From Rheinheimera salexigens (GTDB taxonomy: Bacteria; Pseudomonadota; Gammaproteobacteria; Enterobacterales; Alteromonadaceae): a stretch of 64,000 nt of DNA. How positions within the stretch are numbered: position 1 is the first letter of the stretch; the number at the start of each line of letters is the position of its first letter. The notes beneath the pieces were generated by a model, which had not been told where the DNA came from, searched no databases, and saw only the letters and a list, made by a program, of their open reading frames with translations. Position numbers and translations under genes: made by a program. Of this stretch, positions 29,499 through 39,380 are shown piece after piece. The stretch covers positions 309,466 to 373,465 of the forward strand of contig NZ_MKEK01000001.1 of the NCBI RefSeq assembly GCF_001752395.1. Reading direction: 5' to 3'.

Positions 29499-30220
29499 TA
29501 GACTAACCCACCATTAACCGAAATAACTTGTCGCGTAATATAAGCAGCTGGCTCTGAAAATAAAAATGCTACAGTAGCCGCAACTTCGTTAGTTGTTCCT
29601 GCGCGACGTAACGGGATCATCTTCATCACTTCATCTGCTGCCACATCTTGCACCATATCGGTTTTAATTAAGCCCGGAGCTACGCAATTGACAGTAATTT
29701 TACGCTTAGCCAATTCTAACGCTAGTGCTTTAGTGGCACCAATCAGCCCAGCTTTTGATGCACTGTAATTAACTTGACCGCGATTGCCCGCTATGCCAGA
29801 AACTGACGCCATAGTGACAATGCGGCCACCTTGACGCAGCTGAATCATTGGCATAACACTGGGGTGTAATACATTATAAAAACCATCTAAATTGGTATGA
29901 ATTACCTGATCCCAATCTTGTTCAGTCAAAGCAGGAAAGGCGCCATCACGGGTAATACCCGCGTTACATACTACGCCATAATAGGCTCCGTTCTGAGCAA
30001 TATCCTGCTCTATCGCTGCCCGAGCGGCTGCGCGGTCGGCAACGTCAAACTGCAACACCGAAGCTTGACGGCCAAGAGCCTGAATACTCTGAGCTACAGC
30101 GTCTGCACTGTCCCGACCCGAACGACAATGTACGACTATATCAAACCCTTGTTCCGCCAAACGTAAGGCGATAGCTTTACCAATACCACGGCTTGAGCCG
30201 GTAACCAATACTCTTTTCAT
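29498..30220 (-). CDS. apeQ: 3-oxoacyl-ACP reductase, ApeQ-like (FabG family)
   Basis: A short-chain dehydrogenase of 240 residues that reduces the beta-keto group in each polyene elongation round. It has the Rossmann motif TGSSRGIGKAIALRLA, NAG (CNAGITRDG), catalytic Ser, Tyr and Lys (SVSG, YSASKAG) and a FabG-like C-terminus (SVNGGLV). ATG 30220 has ACGGAG upstream; an in-frame start 18 bases earlier would lie inside apeP. Confidence 0.92.
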   Translation of the reverse strand: MKRVLVTGSSRGIGKAIALRLAEQGFDIVVHCRSGRDSADAVAQSIQALGRQASVLQFDVADRAAARAAIEQDIAQNGAYYGVVCNAGITRDGAFPALTEQDWDQVIHTNLDGFYNVLHPSVMPMIQLRQGGRIVTMASVSGIAGNRGQVNYSASKAGLIGATKALALELAKRKITVNCVAPGLIKTDMVQDVAADEVMKMIPLRRAGTTNEVAATVAFLFSEPAAYITRQVISVNGGLV

Positions 30221-30222
30221 TA

Positions 30223-30675
30223 CTACTCCGTTAGCCATTCTTGATAGTCATCAGGTTCAAATACATTCAGCCTTGCGCTAACTAACACTTGCTCTTGGCT
30301 GCTAATACTGCATTCAAATACGCTTAAACCAGAGGATTCCCGCACTAGCTCTTTTGCAAGCACTGTTAACTCAGTGCCTGCAATAAACTCTGTTACTTGT
30401 GGTAGGTATTTACGACAACCTAATAAAAAGCCGATTTTTACTTGGCCGCCGGCTTTTAATCGATTAGCCCCAGCATATGCGGCTATGGTTTGCGCCATAT
30501 ATTCAATACCGACATAAGCGGGTACTGCCTTACTAGCCGCATCATAGAACGGGCTGTTTTCAGATATCGCTACTCGGCAGATACCATAATCATCGCCAGC
30601 CTCTACAAAATGGTCGAGCAAAATCATCGGCGCTCGATGTGGTAATACTTGCTCTATGCTATAGCCTGTAATCAT
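30223..30675 (-). CDS. apeP: Hotdog-fold 3-hydroxyacyl-ACP dehydratase, ApeP-like
   Basis: A 150-residue hotdog protein that opens with the helix HRAPMILLDHFVEAGDDYG and contains AYVGIEYMAQTIAAYAG, as in ApeP dehydratases of APE systems. ApeP acts with the FabZ-like ApeI (40109-40465) to dehydrate the growing polyene. It overlaps the upstream ketosynthase by 4 bases. Confidence 0.9.
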   Translation of the reverse strand: MITGYSIEQVLPHRAPMILLDHFVEAGDDYGICRVAISENSPFYDAASKAVPAYVGIEYMAQTIAAYAGANRLKAGGQVKIGFLLGCRKYLPQVTEFIAGTELTVLAKELVRESSGLSVFECSISSQEQVLVSARLNVFEPDDYQEWLTE

Positions 30676-31856
30676 GTTGTTCTACCCAGAATCAATGCCA
30701 TATTATTGCCACCAAAGGCAAAAGAATTAGACAGACAGTATTGTGTTTGCTGTTGCTGCTGTTTTGTTACCAAATTCAATTGAGGCAAGTTAGGATCTGG
30801 TGCTGCATCCCAGCAATGTGGAATCAAGTTTTGCTCGGTATTATAAGCTGATAAGGTTAACCAGCATAGTGCAGCTTCAATTGCACCTGCTGCGCCTAGC
30901 GTGTGACCAGTCATTGCTTTGGTAGAACTAGCCGGAGTATTGGTTAACTCTAATTGGCTTAAGGCCTGACTTTCCATACTGTCATTTAGCGGTGTGGCTG
31001 TGCCATGTAAATTAATATAATCTAACTGTGCCGGTGTTATACCTGCATTAGTACAAGCTTGCTTAATTGCGGCTATAGCACCTCGGCCTTCAGGGTGAGG
31101 GGCTGACATATGATGGGCATCAGACGAGGCACCGGCTCCAAGCAAGGCAATACCGGCAGAGGCTTTTTGCATTAGAAATAGTGCTGCACCTTCACCAATA
31201 TTAATGCCATCACGATTTGCACTAAAAGGCTGACAATAACCTGCAGAGGTTGATTCAAGTGCGTGAAAACCATTTAAGGTCAATTGGCATAAAGAATCGA
31301 CACCGCCTACTATTACGGCATCCGCTAGATCTGCTTGCAATAAGCTACGGGCACTCATTAAGGCCCGTGCGCTAGATGAACAAGCAGTTGAAATTGCATA
31401 GCAAGGGCCACTAACCTCGGCCAACTTAGCAATAAAGTCAGCGGGTGCCACCATTTCTTGCATTTTATAATGATAACCATTGGGATAGTTCTGCTGTTGC
31501 ATATAGTGTTGCATAGCACGCTCACCTTCGGCTATTCCTGATGTGCTAGTGCCTAATATCACAGCAATACGCGCCGGCCCAAATTGTTGTCGGGCCGCTG
31601 TCACTTCAGTCACAATTTGTTCAAATGCTAAGGCTGCAAGCTGATTATTTCGGCTTTGGTAGTAAGCTGGCCAATGTGATAAGTCTGGTAAATCAGCATT
31701 GACTTCACCGACCACCACTGCTTGTTCAGAATATAATAAATCAGTGCGCCAGCGCATCCCTTCACGGCTGCCAGATATGGCGTTTTGCCACACCTGCTGT
31801 TTTGACTGACCCAGTGCACAACATATGCCCATGGCACTAAGTATCATTCTGGTCAT
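30672..31856 (-). CDS. apeO: Beta-ketoacyl-ACP synthase, ApeO-like (KS of the KS-CLF pair)
   Basis: A 394-residue ketosynthase with Cys159 (STACSSSARAL), His in NLHGTATPLND and His in TGHTLGAAG. In characterised APE systems ApeO elongates the polyene as a heterodimer with the chain-length-factor-like ApeC; here the candidate partner is 43613-44317 at the front of the operon. It overlaps both neighbours by 4 bases. Confidence 0.88.
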   Translation of the reverse strand: MTRMILSAMGICCALGQSKQQVWQNAISGSREGMRWRTDLLYSEQAVVVGEVNADLPDLSHWPAYYQSRNNQLAALAFEQIVTEVTAARQQFGPARIAVILGTSTSGIAEGERAMQHYMQQQNYPNGYHYKMQEMVAPADFIAKLAEVSGPCYAISTACSSSARALMSARSLLQADLADAVIVGGVDSLCQLTLNGFHALESTSAGYCQPFSANRDGINIGEGAALFLMQKASAGIALLGAGASSDAHHMSAPHPEGRGAIAAIKQACTNAGITPAQLDYINLHGTATPLNDSMESQALSQLELTNTPASSTKAMTGHTLGAAGAIEAALCWLTLSAYNTEQNLIPHCWDAAPDPNLPQLNLVTKQQQQQTQYCLSNSFAFGGNNMALILGRTT

Positions 31857-32419
31857 GGTAAAAAATCCTGCTGTAATGTGGTAATTTTCAGGCTATAGAT
31901 AGGCGCAGTAATAGTGATACTTTGTCCCACAGCTAACTGCGCTGAGTTAGTAATTTGCAATAATTGCTTTCCATCTTTATCGTATAAACCGCGTTCATTG
32001 GCAGATTGCTGTATTGTCAGTTGTAGCAATCTAGAACGCACTTTCTCTTCACTAAACAAAGCTATTTGCATTTGAGCTAGTAGCGTTTTAGCAAACTCAG
32101 GCTGGTTAAAAGGTGCCATACCAGACACCGTCAACTGGTGGTCTGGTTGATAATTAAGCCGCCACAACTCTTGTCCTAACGGTGATATAGCGATTAACAA
32201 TACTGCTTCTGGTTGCAATAAAGCACTGATAATAAATTGCTGTTGTTGCTGTTGCTCATCAAGCCAGATCACTTGCTGTAATATTTGCTGAGACTGGCCT
32301 GGCCAAGCATCGCTTAATTGGTAATAGCCCTTACCAAACGCTGTCCAACCAGCATCTGGCGCAGGCTTTGACTGGCATCCGCTTAGCAATAAAGCGAACA
32401 TCAGAATTACTCGATACAT
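31853..32419 (-). CDS. DUF3261 lipoprotein of the aryl polyene locus
   Basis: A 188-residue lipoprotein (lipobox LLSGC). DUF3261 proteins occur almost only in APE and related clusters and are thought to serve pigment export or anchoring together with the LolA-like and MMPL proteins; the exact role is unknown. The chain is glutamine-rich (DEQQQQQQF). It overlaps its neighbours by 4 bases downstream and 13 upstream, within the coupled operon. Confidence 0.82.
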   Translation of the reverse strand: MYRVILMFALLLSGCQSKPAPDAGWTAFGKGYYQLSDAWPGQSQQILQQVIWLDEQQQQQQFIISALLQPEAVLLIAISPLGQELWRLNYQPDHQLTVSGMAPFNQPEFAKTLLAQMQIALFSEEKVRSRLLQLTIQQSANERGLYDKDGKQLLQITNSAQLAVGQSITITAPIYSLKITTLQQDFLP

Positions 32420-33641
32420 ATTTCCCTTAACACATTCATTCTACGTTCTGTTTCAGCCACATAAGGGTTTGTTTCATCCCAAGCGTAACCCGCTAAAATT
32501 GCACTGATCATAGCTGTTACCCCATCGTTACGCTTACTACTAAAAATTACATCTTGAAAGCGGCCATCATACCAAGCTTCAACAAAATAGCGGAAGGTAC
32601 TAATGCCTTTACGTAGCGGCACGCTATACTCCTGCTCCCAGTCGGGCTGCTCACCGTTCAGCTGTCGTAATACTAATCGTACCGCGGTAACCGATGAGCG
32701 CAAAGCTATCGTGACACCAGAAGAGAATACTGGGTCAAGAAACTCACCGGCATTACCCAGCAATGCATAATTTTTACCATACAATTGTCGAACGTTGGCG
32801 GAATAACCGGTAAGCGTTCTAACTTCACGTATTGGCTTGGCATTACTTAACAAGGTGGCTAATTCCGGAGTTTGTTGCAGTTGCTGCCATAAGTTTTCTT
32901 GGGCTGATAAGCGACTATCAAAGCGTTCAGCTTTACCTACCACACCAAAGCTGGCTGTACCATCACTAAATGGAATTAACCAAAACCAGACATCTTGATG
33001 TTGATCATGAACGGTAATTAATATTTTATTGCGGTCAAAAGTAGGGCTAGTAATGCCATCTTTTATATGACAAAAATTGGCCTGTCGTACGGGAAAGTTT
33101 GACGGTACTTCTAAATCTAATAAACGCGGTAAAACCCGACCAAAACCACTGGCATCTAACACAAAATTAGCACTAAGTTGGCTGCTGTTGCCTTGTTCGT
33201 CTTCAACCGTTAATACGGTTATTGCGGGGGCAGAGTTATCAAAACCTGTGACAGTAATACCATAACGGATTTCTAGGCCTTTTTTTCAGCTTCGTCTGCT
33301 AATAGCTTATCAAATTGAGCCCGTTTTACTTGAAAGGTAGTACCAGGCCCAGAACTAAATTTTTTGGTGAAATCAAAATTAGTATGCATACCTCGTCTTA
33401 AAAAGGCGGCACCGTCTTTATATTGAAACCCTAACAGTTCAGCTTGTTGCTGTACAGCAGGCTCTAAGCCAGCTATTGTTAAAAACTCCATGCAATGCGG
33501 TAGTAAACTTTCACCGATGGTAAAACGAGGGAAATGTTGCTTTTCGATACTAAGCACTCGTTTCCCCGCATCAGCCAGCATAGCACCAGCAGTACTGCCA
33601 GATGGACCGGCACCAATAATAATAACATCAAAGTGCTGCAT
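32407..33641 (-). pseudogene. FAD-dependent oxidoreductase of the pigment locus, single-base frameshift
   Basis: Related to FAD monooxygenases and halogenases (geranylgeranyl-reductase-like). The FAD motif IIIGAGPSGSTAGAMLADAG is at the N-terminus and GNAGEFLDPVFSSGV later. The frame is broken near 33285 by a run of seven A/T where eight would be needed: the first part ends EAEKKA-stop, while the other frame continues with KGLEIRYGITVTGFDN. Restoring one base gives 411 residues with no further damage, so an error is more likely than decay. It sits between the exporter and the DUF3261 gene. The substrate is unknown; hydroxylation or halogenation of the aryl head is a guess. Confidence 0.85.
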
Positions 33642-35894
33642 GAATTTTGCTCTCCTTTACAGCCAAGACACTAAGCAATGGCGATAGTACACACGCTAAA
33701 GCCACGCCTAAAAATACCGTTAAGCCAAAGCTAGCTATGGCTGGGGTTTTACTAAAAGCCAATAAGCCAAAGGCTAAACAGCTAGTGGTTGCCGATAATA
33801 AGACAGCCTGCACCACATCCTTATGCTGTAGTTTGGCGGTGAAAAATATACCGTAATCTAAGGCTAATGCCAGCACCAGTAAGGCGGCAATTAGATTAAA
33901 AATATTCAACTGTTGTTGCAGTTGTAAGCTCAGTAATAAAGCACTGCTGATCGCCAACAATAGCATTAACATAATAGCGCTTGCTGCATGGCTGCCTCGG
34001 CGCCAGAATAAAATAACCACTGCAAGCGCTAACGCGAGCGCTAACCAGATACTGAGCTGATAGCGTAGTTTTTTGACACTCGCATTAGTATCCGCAATTG
34101 GGTCTAGCCAGTAGGCTTGTGGGTAAGTGGTAAGTAACGCTAAATCACTGCTGGTTAAAGCTACCTTGCTTAGTAAAATAATACTAGCAAATTGACTATT
34201 AAGCGGCTGTATTTGCTGCATAAAATCAGCAGGGAAACTTTCAGGAGTAAGTCGATTGGTTATTATTGCAGGTGGCTTAAGCTGTAACTGTTGCAAATAG
34301 TCTTGTATAGATTCGCTTTGATAAGCTTGTTGTAATAGTTGCTGCACTTCAAGTTGTAATTGTAAAGGCGGTACACGCTGCACCGTTGCTTGCCAGTTAC
34401 CTAGTTTGCCTTGCTGCTGCCAAGTATGCAGTAATGGCTGTAAGGCATGCTCATGTTGTAATAGCTGCTCAGTACTATCACCTAGTAAAACAATAAAACG
34501 GCTATCCCAGTTTTGGCCGCCGGCGTGGCGCACTTGTTGCTCTTGTTGCAGTAATTCAGCTGGGCTTTGATTAAACAGCCGGACATCATCACTAAATTGC
34601 ATTTGTACTAACAAGCCACTACTTACCAATATCAAGGTAATGACAAGACTGGTCAGTACCCACTTAGGACTTGTCCGACAATAGCCTTGGCTGAGGCGGG
34701 CACAAAACCGTAATAAGTATGGATTTACGGTCATGCTTGCTGGAGGAAGCCAATGTTCAAATACCATTTTTACGGTTAAAAAAGCCACAGACAAACCGAC
34801 ACACATAAAGACCGCAACTTGATTCAAAATTGGAAAAGGTAAAAAATAAGCGCCAGATAGCCTAATAAAGTAGTAATTAAACCCAACAGTAACGACGGCA
34901 ACATGCGCTTAAACGCTTTGCTGCCTTTATTAGCCGCTAGCATGCCATGAAAGGAGTAATCAATAGCAATGCCAATCAAGGTTGTGGCAAACACCAACCC
35001 TAGCACATGCGGTTGCTCGAAAATCAGTAGTACGGCGGCTAAACCAAACGCAGAGGCGCAACTTAAGGTTGTTAATGCCAGCACTAAAGGTCGCCAATTA
35101 GCAAAGCTAAACCAAATTAACAATAAAATAGCGGTTAATGAAATACCACCATAGAACTGCATTTCAAAACTGGCATTTTCAGCGGCGACTACGGCATGAA
35201 ATAATACGCCACTGCGATCGATATTGAGCCTAGGCCATTGCTGTTGCAACTGCAGTAATTGCTGCTCTAAGGCCTCAGCGACAACTTGAGCATTATTGCG
35301 CTCAAAAGGGTCAATATCTAAGCTTGCATACAGCAATACCGCCGGTTGGCCTTGCTGAGTTAATTCAAACCAAGCTGGACGCAGTAACAGACCCTTACTA
35401 TTATTTTGCTGTTCTACGCGTTGCTGAGTAAGTAATAGAGGGTCTTGCTGTAAGGCGTTTGTTAATAAGGGAGAGGGGCTATATAGTCGTTGCCAAGCAG
35501 CATTAACTAAGGGTTGATAGTGGCCAGAGCGTAACAAGGTTAAATGCTCAGGGCTAACTAATAACGCTTGATGCTGCTGATACAATGTCTGCAATTGCTC
35601 AAAGGCAGCGCCGGGTTTAAGCCAATGTAAATGGGTTATAGGCTGTTGTTGTAATTGACGGGCTGCTTGTTGTAGTTCGGCCAGTGAAGTACCGCTAAGC
35701 AATAGGCTAACATGTCGGCTGCTGTTGTTTTGTTGCACTAACTGTTGCTGCCAAGCCGAACTGCTTCCCGGTAAAGCTGCGCTAATATTACTGCTCCAAT
35801 GCGCAGATGGCACAGCCATAATCAGATAGAGCAGCACTGTTAACGTGGCTAACAACCACAGATATAAATATTTTTTACTGCTTAGCTGGCTCAC
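33628..35894 (-). pseudogene. MMPL/RND-type exporter of the aryl polyene locus, single-base frameshift
   Basis: An inner-membrane transporter with two MMPL repeats, each with a large periplasmic loop and a helix bundle (LVFATTLIGIAIDYSFHGML in repeat 1, LALALDYGIFFTAKL in repeat 2). APE clusters normally carry one such protein of about 770 residues, probably for pigment export. Here the frame breaks near 34842 at a run of six A/T where seven would be needed: one frame ends IFYLFQF-stop, the next resumes PFPILNQVAVF. Adding one base gives 755 continuous residues. The GTG start overlaps the LolA-like gene stop. Confidence 0.88.
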
Positions 35895-36415
35895 TAAAGC
35901 AGGTCTTCTGTTTGTAAGCTTATCATGGTGCTATTGCCATTTACTTCTTGCAAAGTAAGGCTATTAAGCTCGGTTTTTCCACACAATACTATCTGACTAA
36001 ATAACTGTTCTAAAGGCGCTTGCTTTGGTTGCAGCTGCATGCAATTACCTGCGATTATTTGTAGCTGAAACTGTTGCTGAATAAAGTCGCTATCTTGCTG
36101 TAATACCGCCAACATTAATTGGCCAACAAACTCACTGCCGGCAACAGCAATATACTCCTGCTGTTGCCATTGGCTGATCCCGGTTGCCTTAATTAACAGC
36201 TTGCTCTCAACGGGCGTAGTGGTATGCCAAAGCATTTGGTGCGGCGCTATATCTAAATAACCACTACTGCGAAGGGGGACCGGCAAACCTTGCAAATTTT
36301 TAACTTGCTTAAACCATACTTTGCCTTGTAAAGGTTGCCACGGCATTTGCACAGCATTAGCGAGGCTGCTGTAAACACTGCACAGTAGCAACATAACCAA
36401 GTGTCTAGATTTCAT
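35894..36415 (-). CDS. LolA-like outer membrane lipoprotein carrier protein
   Basis: A 173-residue periplasmic protein with a signal peptide (MLLLCSVYSSLANA), then a LolA-related half-barrel (QMPWQPLQGKVWFKQVKNLQ, GYLDIAPHQMLWHT). In APE clusters this family stands next to the MMPL exporter and probably ferries the hydrophobic pigment across the periplasm (inference from context). It overlaps both neighbours. Confidence 0.82.
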   Translation of the reverse strand: MKSRHLVMLLLCSVYSSLANAVQMPWQPLQGKVWFKQVKNLQGLPVPLRSSGYLDIAPHQMLWHTTTPVESKLLIKATGISQWQQQEYIAVAGSEFVGQLMLAVLQQDSDFIQQQFQLQIIAGNCMQLQPKQAPLEQLFSQIVLCGKTELNSLTLQEVNGNSTMISLQTEDLL

Positions 36416-36837
36416 GGTTTAGCATAACCTAGCTTTTCAAATAGTATAGCCGGAGACTCAAAGCACATCTGCTGAGTACTCAGGTCAATAGCGACCTGAA
36501 TAGTACTAGCTTTAGTTAACTTTTTACCCGTAGCCACATCGGTAATTAAATAGTCGATCCGCAACCGGTTTTCCCACTCTTTTAACGTGGCTACTACTTT
36601 TATTTTATGGGCGAATAAAGCCGATCCCACGTATTTTATGGACATATCCACTATCGGCCACATATAACCAGAGTCTGACATGTCGTTGTAATCATAGTTA
36701 AAACTACGTAATAATTCACAACGAGCTACTTCTAAATACTTTACGTAATGACCATGCCAAACTACTTGCATTGCGTCAACGTCAAAAAAGGGCACATCAA
36801 TAATGATTTCAGCCTGCTTTAGGGCTTTACTTTGCAT
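36412..36837 (-). CDS. apeK: Thioesterase, 4HBT family (ApeK-like)
   Basis: A hotdog thioesterase of 141 residues with the 4-hydroxybenzoyl-CoA thioesterase signature (VPFFDVDAMQVVWHGHYVKY; catalytic Asp in FDVDAM). ApeK in APE systems is a thioesterase that can release chains from the ACP. Its ATG overlaps the ammonia-lyase stop by 11 bases. Confidence 0.87.
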   Translation of the reverse strand: MQSKALKQAEIIIDVPFFDVDAMQVVWHGHYVKYLEVARCELLRSFNYDYNDMSDSGYMWPIVDMSIKYVGSALFAHKIKVVATLKEWENRLRIDYLITDVATGKKLTKASTIQVAIDLSTQQMCFESPAILFEKLGYAKP

Positions 36838-38416
36838 CTTGAGCTTCCTGATATAAAGGCCACTGCTGTTGTTGAATTTGCGCGATTAGCTGACGCAAGC
36901 TGTGCTCTAGCGGTCTATCTTCTTGTAATAATGGGTAGTCAGTTTGCAGTTGATTTAACATCTGCTGTATATCCGCGGTTAGGCTGGCTTGATGTAACTC
37001 ACCCTGATTAATTCTAAGCTGCACCCCTTGTTGTACCGCTAATAAAGAGGCGGCAACGACTTGCTCGGTTAATTGTAAAACGCGTAAACAGTCGCGTGCA
37101 GCAATAGTGCCCATACTGACTTTATCTTGGTTGTGGCATTCAGTAGATCGCGAAAATACGCTAGCAGGCATGGTTAGCTTTAATGCTTCAGCGGTCCAAG
37201 CACTACAGCCAATTTGTACGGCTTTAAAGCCATGATTAAGATGACGTCGTTCAGTTGAAGCACCTGATAAATTTGATGGTAAGCCATTGTTAAACTTACT
37301 ATCCACTAACAATGCCATTTGTCTATCATGTAAATCTGCTAAATTGGCTACTGCCGTTTTCATGCTGTCCATTACCATGGCAATATGACCACCATAAAAA
37401 TGGCCACCATGTAGTACGTGCTCACCAATACCATCAATGATTGGGTTATCATTGGCACTGTTTAGTTCGTTTTCGATAGTTTGTTTAAACCACGGTAATG
37501 CATCGCGTAATACGCCAATAATATGTGGTGCACAGCGAATAGAGTATCTATCTTGTAAGCGGTCTGAATTACGAGGATGTTCATGGTGGTTTAGATCATT
37601 TCTAATCCAGCTAGCAACCTCATTTTGGCCAATGTGTGGCTTTACGCTAAACAAAATTTCATCAAAGTGATTACTATTACCTTTTAGGGCCAAGCTGGCC
37701 AAGGCAGTAATTCGGCTAGATAAACGAGTTAAATACTCTGCCCGATGATAGGCTAAACAGGCCAGAGCTGTCATGACAGCCGTGCCATTCATAATAGCTA
37801 AGCCTTCTTTTGGTCTTAATTTAATGGGGGCTAAACCGTGCTCTGGCAACACATCGACCACTAGGCGAATTTCGTTGTTATGATAGACCTCTCGCTCACC
37901 AATTAAACTTGCGGCAACATATGACAATGGCGTTAAATCGCCACTGGCACCAACACTGCCCTCTTGTGGGATCCGCGGTATAATATTGTGATTTAAATAC
38001 GCTGTTAACTGCTTTAGTAAGGGCCAGCTAACCCCTGAATAACCTTGGGTTAGTGAACATAAGCGAGTTGCTAATATTGCTCGGCCTTGTTCGGCGGTAA
38101 AATAATCGCCTAAGCCACAGCCATGAAAGCGAATTAAATGAATAGGTAATTCATGCACTTGTGATAAAGGCACCTTGACTGTGCAACTATCGCCATACCC
38201 CGTTGTTACACCATAAATAACGCCATCTTCTGCTAATAACTTATCTAAGAAGGCGACACCAGCGTCTATCTGCTGCTGAAAAAATGAATCTTGGCTTAGC
38301 GCAACAGGTAAATTTTGTTGGGCTATGGCGGTAATTTGTTCAATGCTAATCCGACCACTACCAAAAGTAACAGTAGAAGAGGAGTGCTTAACAGGGTCAG
38401 TTACTACTGTTGTCAC
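36827..38416 (-). CDS. Aromatic amino acid ammonia-lyase (HAL/TAL family), probable tyrosine ammonia-lyase
   Basis: A 529-residue MIO-enzyme that eliminates ammonia from an aromatic amino acid. It has the catalytic loop Tyr68 (IYGVTTGYG) and the self-cyclising triad Ala157-Ser158-Gly159 (GSVGASGDLTPLS). The substrate-selectivity pair is Phe97-His98 (LIRFHGCGLG), where histidine ammonia-lyases have Ser-His. Within a flexirubin/APE locus it probably makes 4-coumarate as starter. The GTG at 38416 has AAGGA 8-9 bases upstream and overlaps the acyltransferase gene by 20 bases; the longer upstream frame was rejected. Confidence 0.88.
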   Translation of the reverse strand: MTTVVTDPVKHSSSTVTFGSGRISIEQITAIAQQNLPVALSQDSFFQQQIDAGVAFLDKLLAEDGVIYGVTTGYGDSCTVKVPLSQVHELPIHLIRFHGCGLGDYFTAEQGRAILATRLCSLTQGYSGVSWPLLKQLTAYLNHNIIPRIPQEGSVGASGDLTPLSYVAASLIGEREVYHNNEIRLVVDVLPEHGLAPIKLRPKEGLAIMNGTAVMTALACLAYHRAEYLTRLSSRITALASLALKGNSNHFDEILFSVKPHIGQNEVASWIRNDLNHHEHPRNSDRLQDRYSIRCAPHIIGVLRDALPWFKQTIENELNSANDNPIIDGIGEHVLHGGHFYGGHIAMVMDSMKTAVANLADLHDRQMALLVDSKFNNGLPSNLSGASTERRHLNHGFKAVQIGCSAWTAEALKLTMPASVFSRSTECHNQDKVSMGTIAARDCLRVLQLTEQVVAASLLAVQQGVQLRINQGELHQASLTADIQQMLNQLQTDYPLLQEDRPLEHSLRQLIAQIQQQQWPLYQEAQDAK

Positions 38417-39380
38417 CAGAATGTTCCTTGTGTTGTTTGGCCGTTGGAAGTTGCCAAAAATCATAAAAATTAAACCATTGAAGAGGGTAACGGCAAGCAA
38501 AGGTTTCTAGTACTTTAGCGTAGCGTTGTGCCAACTCAGTTAACACTTGCTGCCTATGCTTACGCGGTATATGAATACCATCAGAAAAGGGTTCAAAGAT
38601 AAGGTTGTAGCTTTGCTGTTGCTTTAGGCAAAACATTAAATAAACAGGGCATTGCAGCACACTTGCTAGCACCCAAGGGCCAACTGCAAAAGGAGCAGGT
38701 TTACCCATGAAATCTGCCCATACGGCACGCTCAGGCGTTTGAGCAGAGATACGATCGCCAACAATCACAACTAACTCACCGCGCTCTATGCAATCGCTTA
38801 GCATGACACTAACGGCAGGTGTTAATGCTGTGACTTCGATTAAGTGCAAATCAACATCACTGCTGCTTTCTTTTAAAATACGATTAAATGCCGCAGTGTG
38901 CTGAGTATGAGCCAGAATATTAATACGAATAGGGTATTTACTGCGTACCAGCGCTCGGCAAACCTCTTGATTGCCTAAGTGGCTGCCAATGATTACTGCG
39001 CCCTTGCCAGAAAGAGCAATTTTTTCAAAGGACAAGCTGCCGCCATAGCTGACGTTGTTTTGTGATAAGCGGCCTAACCAAGCGTCAATCTTGGCTAATG
39101 CAGCTAGCGCAAACTGCCAAAAATGTTTATAGCTTTGCCAATAGTTTGGTTGTTGTTTGAAAGGGCTAGCTGGCCCTTTAAAATGATGTACTTGTTGCAG
39201 AAATTGTAATGACGCATTCCGAGCATTGCGGTCTTTCAAAAAGAAATAGGCTAATATAGGAGCTAAACAAAACATTATTAGCCACTTACCACCAAAGCGA
39301 TATAAAGTGAGTAACGCTCGGATCGCTAGGTAACTGCCATTTTCAGCCTTACTGGCCCAGTGGGTTGGTTTAGCTTTCAT
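38397..39380 (-). CDS. LpxL/HtrB-family acyltransferase
   Basis: A 327-residue membrane-anchored acyltransferase related to lipid A acyltransferases. An N-terminal hydrophobic segment (LIMFCLAPILAYFFL) is followed by the HX4E-type catalytic site (IGSHLGNQEV) and GDRISAQTPERAVWADFMGKP. In E. coli APE clusters a glycosyl-/acyltransferase fusion occurs; here the two activities are separate adjacent genes. It may attach or esterify the polyene to its anchor or to the resorcinol (inference). Confidence 0.85.
   Translation of the reverse strand: MKAKPTHWASKAENGSYLAIRALLTLYRFGGKWLIMFCLAPILAYFFLKDRNARNASLQFLQQVHHFKGPASPFKQQPNYWQSYKHFWQFALAALAKIDAWLGRLSQNNVSYGGSLSFEKIALSGKGAVIIGSHLGNQEVCRALVRSKYPIRINILAHTQHTAAFNRILKESSSDVDLHLIEVTALTPAVSVMLSDCIERGELVVIVGDRISAQTPERAVWADFMGKPAPFAVGPWVLASVLQCPVYLMFCLKQQQSYNLIFEPFSDGIHIPRKHRQQVLTELAQRYAKVLETFACRYPLQWFNFYDFWQLPTAKQHKEHSGDNSSN

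Noticed and set aside
38417..38500. Longer N-terminus of the ammonia-lyase
   Set aside because: It would overlap the acyltransferase by over 100 bases and has no ribosome-binding site, while the GTG at 38416 has AAGGA.
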